From the NCBI GenBank assembly GCA_964020155.1, contig OZ026567.1, positions 1,686,430 through 1,750,429 of the forward strand: DNA of 64,000 nt, written 5' to 3'. Positions within the stretch are counted from its first letter, which is position 1. Each line of letters starts with the position of its first letter. The stretch comes from Chondrilla cf. caribensis. Its lineage: Eukaryota; Porifera; Demospongiae; Chondrillida; Chondrillidae. The position numbers and the translations under genes were made by a program. Shown here one piece after another: positions 1 through 11,400 of the stretch. The notes beneath the pieces were generated by a model. That model was given only the letters and a program-made list of their open reading frames with translations. It was not told the origin of the DNA and made no database searches.

Positions 1-539
1 CAGTTTGTACAGAGTGGGAGGGGCTGAGGAGAGTGGCATATATATATTTATGTACTACAAATATTATGTGTATGTACATGGATATGTATTGTAAACACAT
101 ACGTATATACGCTCTAATTCCTGCAACCCTTCTTTATGACCCTGACCAATACATCCACCTACTGTATACATATGTACACACATACTGTATACATATGTAC
201 ACACATACTGTATACATATGTACACACATACTGTACATGTGTACATGTGTAGATACTCTAGTGTGCATACGCATTTACATACGTACATAGGCATATACTC
301 TCGTGTGTACGGTTCTTACATCATTGCTAGCCACATACAAGGATGTATTGTATACACACACATGTACACAATTACAAAACATTCATTTGTATGTACACAA
401 ACATACTGTACACATGTACAAATTACATACATATGTGCACACGTGGACAACATACCTTTTTCAATCTGATTTGAGCCAGAGCATGTTTGTGCCTTAATAA
501 TGCCTTCTCATCTTGTTCCTGTCTCAGCTTGTCCACTTC
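1..539 (-). pseudogene. Small gene X, leftmost copy (partial, frame-broken)
   Basis: Three exons match gene X of unit B. The helical exon at 456-539 encodes EVDKLRQEQDEKALLRHKHA and continues to a good GTATGT donor. A second exon begins at about 153. A third begins at 23 and runs off the window edge. The second exon has a 2-base insertion relative to the unit-B copy (45675-45718), which puts a stop in frame, and its donor reads GC instead of GT. This copy therefore looks like a pseudogene, although the first exon is intact. The product family is not recognised. The region between the exons is rich in TACATGTA-like simple sequence. Confidence 0.45.
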
Positions 540-1779
540 CTACAGACAGCAAACATGTACACATGTTCATACACTCCACATTGACACAGATCGGTCGGTC
601 AACCGAGTGGTATCTACTGACATTTAGTCAAACCAAAGAGACAAAACAAAGATCGAGCTAATGCCGTGCGTATCGCTATTCGTCACTTTATTCTTCAAAC
701 TTGATCATTTCTTAGTATTTGACCGTGTGGAGGACACCGACAAGGAAACAACCAATAATTGTATGATCGGGAATAACGTAGGGTAACTGGAATACCGTCA
801 ATACTCTAATAACACGCACACTTCAACTCACACTGCAACCATCGACTCTGTACACATAGGACTAGGGTTAGGTGTAAAGGGTCGACGCTGAGTGAGGATT
901 CGGGGACTTTTCAGGTTCTTTAGAACTTGACATCTGGCAACATTGCGTCGGTTATGGACACGTGGCTGAGTAAGACTATTGCGCAATACCAATAAATCGA
1001 TAATAATTATTACTATGAGAAATTCTCGCTGCTAAAAATAAAATCCAAGCTGAGCTAGCGCTAGCTACAGATGTTTTGACATACAATATAAGGTGTCTGT
1101 CACGTGCATATGTAGATCATTAATATGGTACATCGAAGTGGAGGAGGACAATAATAATTGACAGACAATAAACAGCAATTATTGACATAATCACGGCCAT
1201 GCAACTTCGAATTCGAGAATTAGAATTCGTGTACAGTAACCTGCCTGCTGCTTGACTGTCTGGTATTGCATGTCAACCCCTATAGCCGTATATAACACAT
1301 ATGTATGCACTTGACATGTGTACATACAATACGTAATGTCAGCAAATTTTCATTACATATAATATTAGCGATAATATATTAATAGATAATAGAGTATATT
1401 GTTATATTCTTATATTCTTATTATCTATAGTGCACGTGGAATATATATCAGATTCTATGATGCAGATCTCTAATGTAATCAATGGTATGTACAAAATATT
1501 ATAATTACTAATCATAACGATAAGATCTAACTATACAAAAATAATATCATTATTATAATAATGATTGTTAATTATGCAATAAACACACACCATAAAACAG
1601 GAAATAATCTATTGTATAGTTCTCTACAATAATAGTAGAAAAAGGCAAATTCTCGAACTCCATGTCTCATCAGGATTCCTGTGTGGATATAATAGACTCA
1701 ATACAACACTGACAATGTCTACAGTATGAGCCGTGGAGGGGATGTGGTCCAGCCCATGAGACCACACAATGACATAGCA
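540..1779. other. Intergenic, between gene X (left) and the end of NLR-A
   Basis: No coding region is supported here. The block at 589-1010 is strongly conserved in all three units (25145-25560 and 46164-46580), so it may hold the 5' region of gene X. A candidate start codon for it is at about 934, but no donor with a compatible phase follows. The block at 1080-1600 is very AT-rich and differs by many small indels among copies. Confidence 0.5.
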
Positions 1780-1862
1780 CTAGCATACTTCATGTGAGGT
1801 GATCAGGACTGCATGTAGTGGACAGTCCAGATGGGACGCAGGGGGTAGGGGAGGGGTCATCC
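1780..1862 (-). CDS. Last exon of NLR-A (Pro-rich tail)
   Basis: Short terminal exon after a TGCACCCAG-type acceptor, open only in the phase-1 frame. It gives a tail MTPPLPPASHLDCPLHAV and a stop at 1780. The frame, length (83 bp) and most residues are kept in copies B (26522-26604) and C (47346-47428), which supports it being coding. Confidence 0.5.
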
Positions 1863-4326
1863 CTGGGTGTATGGGAGGAGTAGGATATTGGGACAAACAC
1901 AGATATACTACACATACACATGTATACCACATACAGGTGTACAAGGACCTGACAGCAACAAAGTGGACAAGGACTACATACATTGACTTCACTTACACTG
2001 TGTCCAGGTCTTGTCAACACCCACATTAGAGGACAACCTCTCTCTAACTTCGGGACCTTCAACACGTTCCACAGCATTGAGTAGGGAGGTCCAGGTTGGG
2101 GGAAAACCCTTACACCTTCCACTCTGCCAAATACGCAAAGCCTCTATTCCATCCTTTCCCTCTTGTCGAAGTGAATCAACGTCTGTGAGAGAGACACCGA
2201 GGTTGATGGGGAGTTCCCACTTTGGAACCTCCCTCCAAACAGCTAGCAATCCAATATCCGATGGAGTCTGATCTGTTGGAATACAGGAGTAAGATGATAA
2301 TATGTTGTATCCAAAAACTGATTACAACCGATTAAGGCCATAAGCACACAAGTACATGTAGTGAGTGGTAGACAAGTACATGTAGTGAGTGGTAGACAAG
2401 TACATGTAGTGAGTATGTAGACAAGTACATGTAGTGAGTATGTAGACAAGTATCACCATGATGGTGGGTGTGTTACACAGTTAAGGCCATGAGCACACAA
2501 GTACATGTAGTGAGTGGTAGACAAGTACATGTAGTGAGTTCAGGGAAACAGACATGAATGCACTCACCCCACAGTACATTGTACTATGCAGTCAACAAAT
2601 ACAATACAGGATCTGACCACATTTCAACCCATAAAGACTTACTGGTCGGGAGGTCCAATTCCTCCTTCATAGCTCTCCCTAGCCCACTCATCCTAGGGTA
2701 GCCAGCTATGCTCCTCATCACACCACACAGTTTACTGATACTGTCGGGATCGGCATGGTTTTGAAGGTGGAGGAAAAGTGCCTCATTTCCTTCATCCATG
2801 GCACAATGCTTAATGGTGTGAGCAACACCTTTAGGAATGACTCTCTTGATTTCCAGTCTTGATACAATAGCATGTGAGTCAACATCACATAGAAACCTTT
2901 CACTGAACTTGTCCATGAAAGCCTTAGAGTCAAATTCTCCACCTGCACACAAGAAGGGTACACTCATAACTTGTCTCAAAGAAGCAAACTACAGCTCCCA
3001 ACACTCCACTATCCTCAATCTACCTGTTGAAGGACTAACAAGAACAGGACAGATTGGGATGGATACATACATGTACCACAGACTATGAATATAGTTAAAG
3101 ACCCTCTTCAGCCTACAACATCTCATTCTTACCCTACTAACTGGTCCTATAGAGTAAAGCTAATCTGACACTCAATGAGATGTTTGAACACAATGTTGGG
3201 TGGTCTAGCGAGTGGGACTAAAATGGCTGTCAGATCATATATAGAGGTTTGTACAGTATACACAATCCAATGTGAGGTTGAGGCTAATGGTAATTAAGCT
3301 CAACCATGATGGTGGGTGTGTGGGTGTGATACAGTTGACGTCTTACAATAGTAACTAACAATTGTAATTCTGGACCATCTGTCCAGAGTCTGTTAGCTCA
3401 CCATAGACTGAGGGTTGATCATTGACTGGTGCTGTCTTAGGATCAGTAGAAATAACATCACCTTGACCACCTGTAGACAAGTACATGTAGTGAGTATGTA
3501 GACAAGTACATGTAGTGAGTATGTAGACAAGTACATGTAGTGAGTATGTAGAAAAGTAGGGTTGGGCGGTATACCGGTATATAGTTGAATCGCAGTATTG
3601 AGTTCATATCGTTCTGGTATATATTGTATGTTTATTCATACTAGAAACCGGATACCAATTATACCGTGACAAAATTGTATAGTATAAGGTATTTGCATAA
3701 CTATTTGTGCAGCTGTGCAAGAGGGCTGGTGTACGTAGTGTAGATTATTCACGCATGTAGATTGCTTCTGCGACCGTGAAAGATAAAAGCTGAACAAAGA
3801 ATCGACTAAAAGCATATTGCTGCTGTAAACCTATTCATGTTTCAAACAAATGTATTTACGTTTCATACCGAAGCGATTTGAATAGTTTCTATGGTTGTTG
3901 GCAAAACTATTAAGTGGTACGAAAAGCATTGCATGGGACTATTTTGGTCTTGAGCTGGGAACAGATGGAAAAACAGTTGATGATTGCAGTGCTGTACACC
4001 GAAGTTGTCTAAAACAAGTGCAAGCAAAGCAAGGGGAACACCTCAAACTTTTTGGCACACTTCCGAACGAACCACGTACCCCTCAGTCATTAGTATAGTA
4101 TAGAACAGAATTATTAGAATAGTAGGTATGTAGTTATACAGCAATATTTTTCAGAAATACCGTGGTACTATATATATTTGTCAATACCGCTCAACACTAT
4201 AGACAAGTACATAGTGAGTATGTAGACAAATACATATAGTGAGTATGTAGACAAGTACATGTAGTGACATATCCATGTACACATTCTGAAATACAACAAC
4301 ACACAGACATAAAGGTATACATACAG

Positions 4327-4370
<44 letters not shown>

Positions 4371-5330
4371 GTACATACATACTCTGTACAGCATAATACA
4401 TGGTTACATACTGAACCCAGTGTGCAGACATTGCACTAGATTGAGTACAAGTGAGACTGGATTAGACTTATTGGTGCACACAATAGAAGTACTGGAACGT
4501 AAGATGTGAAGATCTTACAATGGTTGATCAAATGTGGAAGAGGTTACTCAAGGAGTCCAACAGACTACAATGTCCTCTCATATTGTGACATACAACATAC
4601 CTGGTGGGTCGTGAGGAGATGGGAGATCGACTGGAACAACTTCAGAGGAGGATTTCTCAGAGGTCAGGGAACTTTCTACATTCTCTGAAGAGAAACACAC
4701 AGTAACATGGTCAACAACAACATTGTCAATACATTAACACACACAACTCACCAGTTGAAGCACGAGGACGTGTTATGAAGTAAGTGTCTTCAACCCTCTC
4801 TACAACCTCAAACTGGTTCACATGTTCCTGACCAAGTTGTGAAATAAGATGATCTTTGTCCAGTTCATCACTCCGTCCTTTCAAAACAAAGTTAACATCA
4901 TTGTTGTTGGCAGCAATTCCTCTCATCACAGCACCCGAAAGATTATACCATGATTGTGGGATGTCATTATACTAATTAGAGAACCATATAATGATACATC
5001 ATAACAAAAAATAATCAGTTATGAACAACTGCAAACCTACCCCAAAACCAAGGCCCACTTTCTTCAAAGTACAATTAGACCATACATCTTCCACTCTTCT
5101 AACAACATTGTCATCAACATCATCACGAGATACCAGAGGCTAACAGAATAAACATATATAAATATTCCTAACAGAATAAACAATAAGTCATCAGTGTACA
5201 CCTTGGGTGAATAATAAATGAGGCACAATATAGAAGTAAACACACACAAATATTCACTTAGTCATGGAGAACAAATGGGGTGAATATTTGATACCACATC
5301 CTATGCAAATATGTGCTTATCCCCTATACA

Positions 5331-5410
<80 letters not shown>

Positions 5411-8400
5411 TTGGTATATGTCACACATATACACATAAACAGATATAGAATGTACATTATACAAAACTAACAAAATGATTATAAGTGTACTTTAACAGTA
5501 CATATAAGTAGTACATGGTAGAAGCTAGAAGTTGAATCAACATGCATATTGTCATACGCATACCTCAAAGACATATGCATGGCATGCACATGTACATTCT
5601 GAGACCTTCCAAAATTTCACCATTTCATTGAATAAAATGTACAAAATGAATACTGATTAAAGTTTGATCCCAGCTCCAAGGTCTACACCTCAGAAGAGGA
5701 AACCATCACTGGCTTGTATCCTACAAACAATTGTACATATGTAGCACCAAATGGTGTGTAATAAACTATCTATGAGCTATGGTTGAGTATAATATTATGG
5801 GTCAAGAGAGTCTGACAATATCAGTGATAACAGTAGTAACATACACAGTGTCACACACAATATACACAAACATAGATACATACATGCACATGTACACATA
5901 TGCAAAAGTACAAATACACATGTGGACACATACACATGTGTTTGCTTAAAAACCTACACTCACCTTCAGCCTACACACAACCACACACATCAATTAGTTA
6001 ACGTACAAATGTTGACACATCACATGACACATTACATCACATCACAAAACACAACCAAAGATCATTATATTGTCAGATACATAGTAGACAAGCACACATG
6101 TAATAGTACATGTACACACTCAACCACATGAACACAATGTACCAGTGGAATGTACACTCACGAAAGGAATTGTCAAACTGAGTACTTCCAGTCGTTCAGC
6201 ATGGTGTACTCTACAGAACAACACACCCCATTCAGCTGGGGTTAGTTGTAACCCAAGGTGACACACAGGTCTAGCCATTAGACCATCTATGATGAGTTGA
6301 CACCAATTGTCACCTGTACAGAGTGGAACCAAACACTATAATGTAGTACCAGTGGAAACTTTTATATTAAATTACTGAGTAGAATATTAAAAGTAGAGTG
6401 AGCAGAACAGGTGTAGTGTGTACTGTACCACTCATACCGTTTTCACATGGACGCTGTAAAGCGGGTCGAACCTGAGTCAAACTCGGTTTAAAGCAAGTTA
6501 GTGCATTCACATGACGTCACGAAACCAGGTTGAACCCGGGTTAAAATTCCAAGTCGAACCCTGGTAAAAAGTAGGGTTCGACCCGGTTGCAAGCGAGTTG
6601 AAAGTAAGTTAAAAAATGGCAGAACTAGTAACACAAAAATTCTGTTTCAATTCCCTATCGGACCAGTTACCAGCAATGTCAGTCAAAGCAAAGGGCTTCT
6701 GGGCTTCATCCAGATAATTCTGCTGGCCTGACATGCGATCGAACATCAAACGAACAAGAAAGCCAAAAACTGAGCAGTCCACAAAGTCTGTACTGCCGCA
6801 AAACTTGTGACGGTTCATAACGGCTCTTCCTGTCATATACCTGTCCCTTAGTTGCCGTCTACAAGCTCTACACCTCAGACGATGCCACAACAAATAAAAA
6901 CGAGAAGAACACCAACGTTGCCATTTTCTGGAATCAAATATTTACACAATATGCGAATCTTGTTATCCCCATGTGAACGGAAATTGGGTCGAAAGCGGGT
7001 CGAACCCGATTTAAATCGATCCGGGTTCAACCCGCTTTACGGTGTCCATGTGAAAACGGTATCAGTCAGACATGGGTTTGGAATGGTTGGTATCATGGAG
7101 AAATATCCACACCTGACTGTGTGCACACAATTGGGATCAAATAATCAGTTTTGGTATACTTCTCATCAATAAATGGTGTCATTGAACACCTGTGAGGGGA
7201 ACTAGCATTACACAATCTAAACATAGTTACATACAAGTCTCACCTAGTAGTGAAGGAAGATGTGTGTAGAGACTGCTCAACCTCAAATGAGTAATGTGGT
7301 CACTGTGTGTCAAAGTCTCCAATAGAGAGAGAAAAAGTTCTTTTGACACACGCTACCAGTGTGCAAGGATAATACAAAATAACAAGTCAGAACTTCAAGT
7401 ACGTAATACCACAAATTGAATATAATTATAGTGCACATACTGAATGTAGCTGAGATATAACATGACCACATGTATAATGTCATGTATGTCATACATAATA
7501 TGACCTAGTCTAGCCTCTAGACACAAGTTATCATTTCCATGTGTGGGCGGAGCAAGAAGTAAGGTCCAGCAATTATTTTCATTTTCATGCACTATCCCCA
7601 CTGGAAGGTGGTTATTGGAGATGATATGGCTTATGATGATTTTGGTACTCATAGGGGAAGGTGCAATCTTCTAAGATGACCTTGGTAAGTGAACAAAGAC
7701 AGATATGTCACAGGTATTCAATTCACACCACTTGAAGACAACATGCTGTGTCTACACTGCCATTGAAGTGCCTAGTCTTGTGTGCATCAGACTCATTCTC
7801 ACCCCCAATTATAAAATTGGGACTTCGTCTCGATGAGAATAAGTCTGGTCTGATCAGGTAGCTACGTATTTCTGTACTGGAAGTCTACAATAACAAACAA
7901 CAATCACATTGTATATCATCACACTTCAAGGTGGCAAATGTGCTCATGCATAACATGTGTTCTCTTGGGAAAGACCTGTTGGTTATGTGTATGACCGCCA
8001 TCAAAGACCAAATGTACAGTGAAGCAACATGGAACAAACTGTGCTTAATATACATACATGCTACCAACTAACCAAAGGTTACACCCGATGATAGGACATG
8101 AACAATGCAGCTCAGAATCCCTATTCACATACGTACTAACCCAATAGTTGACCCCAAGTTCAGATATGTTCCTGTTCCTGGAGACTCCTTTCACTATCGA
8201 CAGCATAAGATCTGAAGTCTATAAACACACAACAATATCACAATACAAGATGGTACGAGGTTCAATACACCTTAGAGATTACCCCTCACCTTTTCTCTAC
8301 ATACAACATAAACCTTAACAAGCAGGCCACTTGTGGCTACAGCTTCCTCTATTACAGATAGTTCAGTAGAGGAAATGTCCTCCCTATAAAGGCCAGTGGT

Positions 8401-11400
8401 AACCTATTGTAAGAATGTACACAAATGATCATGATCACTCTGTTACAGTATTACATGTTGTACTGTCTACAGTCTTACTTCTGACATATCAACATTCAGT
8501 TCCTTCAATGTTGTGGCATCCTTCAATCCTGAAAGAACAGCACACCACTGTCTAGGGGTTAACTTCATCCTCACCGAACACTTTTCACGTGGAACTAACA
8601 GGGACTTCAGAGAGTTGTCTGGTATATCTGTGCATGATTGTTACCATTTTAAAACTGAAACTGAAACAAATACATCTGGAATGGTTTGCTCTTGACTCAC
8701 CAGAATATCTACTAAACTCTTCAAACGTAATAATATTACAGGTGATATTCTTAAGGGTCTCATTCGTACAAAGGTGGTCAATAAATGAGGCTGGTGGGGG
8801 AGTATTATCGAAGGAATCACCAATCTCAAATGACCTCAAACTTCTGTTAGCTTCCACTGCACGATCAATTCTTCTCCAATCTTCATTGCTATACTTTTCC
8901 TACAGCAATACATGTACACAAGGTTTACTGCACTAGATGTACAGTACTGATTAAAAGTACTTTACTATGTTACTTGCGCACTAAGCGCTTGTGGTCCGCT
9001 TGTAGTCCGCTTGTACTCACGGACTACACCCAAGTTCGCGGGAGTACTTGATTCGATTAACACCAATTAATATGAAAGAGTAACGTAATCAACACCAATT
9101 TACACGACTTGCGTGTAAAATGGCGAGAACATTTTTGAATGGTCATAGAGCCGAATTAGTAGAAGTTGTGAACGAAACTTGTTAGATACGTTACAGCGAC
9201 ATGACAGAACCTCTTTCCCTCTATTGGCGTCAACGAATCGGGTGTTTATCTCAAGAAGGCTTGAAAATATCACAAATTGTATCGACTATGGAATCGGAAG
9301 GAAGAAGAACATCGCGCGCAACCGTTAGTAAATGGATATCTCGATTGAAATCCAATCAAGGTCTGACAGATAAGCATCGCTCCGGAAGACCCACCAAAGT
9401 CACTGGTGTGATTAGTGCCTTTATTGAAAGTAAATTGGACGAAGACGATGAAATATCATCAGCAGAACTGGAGAGACTGGTGGCTAGAATGTTTTCTGTT
9501 CAAATAAGTGCACCAACGATCAGAAGGCATATAAGGATGACGCTGGAGTGGACAGTTGTGCGCACCAGATTGGGACCTATGATATCGGAGCAGAACAAAA
9601 TCAAACGGTACCACTTTGCAAAGACCTGTATTGAAACTGGAGACATGTTCAACAATGTCATTTGGACAGACGAGAGCTCTGTACAACCAACACGTCATTG
9701 CAGAACAATGAGAGTCAAGGTGGGAAAAGAGCGTATCTTCAAGCCTGCTCCGAAGCATGCTCTCAAAGTGCATGTTTGGGCTGGGATTTCCAAACGCGGA
9801 GCAACACACATCTGTGTCTTCGATCAGATAATGGATGGCCCACTTTATGTTAAAATTTTGGAGGACCATCTTTTGCCTTTTTTGAGTGAAGCTTTCCCAG
9901 GTGGTGATTATTGATTCATGCAAGACAATGATCCCAAACATACGAGTCGTGTTGCGAAGGACTTTTTCAAGGAGAAGGATATCAAGTGGTGGCCAACTCC
10001 TGCCAGTAGTGCAGATTTCAACCCAATTGAAAGGATTTGGGCAGAATTGAAGCACTATATAACAAGAACTGTCAAACCCATCAGCAAAAAGGAACTCGTA
10101 ACAGGAATTACTTCTTTTTGGAAAGAGAGAATGATAGCTGAGAAATGTTGTGCATATATTGGACATACATTTTCTGTGTTGCCTAAAATTGTAGCCAAGC
10201 ATGGAGGGATCACAGGAGAATAACATTTTCTATTTATTGACATCTGTAATGTACTACTAACATAAGTTATTATTACTTTATATCCTGTTACATCCATTTA
10301 ATCAAGTCCTTGATAACACAATAAGTAAAACATAATACGATAAGTAGGAATATAATATAGTGTTGATAGTAAAATAGTTAGTCTAGTTTACGGAGTAAGG
10401 AACTATATCTTGGGCGATTGAGTTGATGACAACTGCTATCAATTGTACGTCTGTACATCTTCCATATTTCTTCTTCTTTCTCTCCTGGCCTTACTGGATA
10501 AATAGAATAAATGGCCTCCTTGATGGCTGCTAATCGTCTAGGTGACAGGGCCTTCTTTCCCATACCAGCACAATTGGATGTGGCCCTCTCAGTCTTGGAA
10601 TAGCATCTACGAACTAATTGTACAGCAAAATTTGCCTGAGAATTTGCTACCTTGTAACACTCATCAACAATTTCTGACTTGATCACCACCGATGATGATG
10701 TTGAGTTGTAGTCGATAAAAACTTTATTATACTCGAAAGTATCCTGTGTGACTGACGGATGGGTGTTAGTGGGTAGTTGTGGTGTGCATGGAGTCTGCTT
10801 GACTGACAGATGAGTGTGAGTGGGTGGTTGTGATGGGTAAGGAGTTGGTGTGAGTGACGGATGAGTGTGAGTGTGTGTGTGTGGTGGGTAAGGAGTTGGT
10901 GTGACTGACGGATGAGTGTGAGTGGGTGGCTGTGGTGGGTAAGGAGTTGGTGTGACTGAGGGATGAGTGTGAGTGGGTGGTTGGGGTGGGTAAGGAGTTG
11001 GTGTGACTTGGGGATGAGTTTGAGTGGGTGGTTGTGAGGGTAAGGTAGGTGACATTTGTGGCAAAAGTGGCTGAATAGGTGATATTGAAAGTTCTTGAGA
11101 AATTGGCTCCGGAGTTGGAGGAGTAGACAGGCAAGAATTGAATAGTGGAGTGGAGCAAGAGGAGTGAACTTGAGGACTACTAGCTTTAGGTGGACTCTGG
11201 TGAGTGATTGGCTCTTGAGTTGGAGAGCTAGATGGACAAGAATTGAACAACTGAGTACAGGGGGAGGAATGAACTTGAGGACTACTAGATTGAGGTTGAC
11301 TCTGGTGAGAGGATTTGAGCTGAAAGATTCATTTCCTTTAACACTGGCCTTGGTGATTCCTCCCCAGTATCATTCTTGCTAGTAGCAGGTATGCCAGATG

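Noticed and set aside
6609..6893. Minus ORF in the PIF-like element as a transposase
   Set aside because: No DDE or Myb-like motif visible and it spans most of a 627-bp non-autonomous element.
9459..10226. Minus-strand ORF of 255 codons
   Set aside because: Antisense shadow of the Tc1 transposase, whose catalytic motifs are clear on the plus strand.
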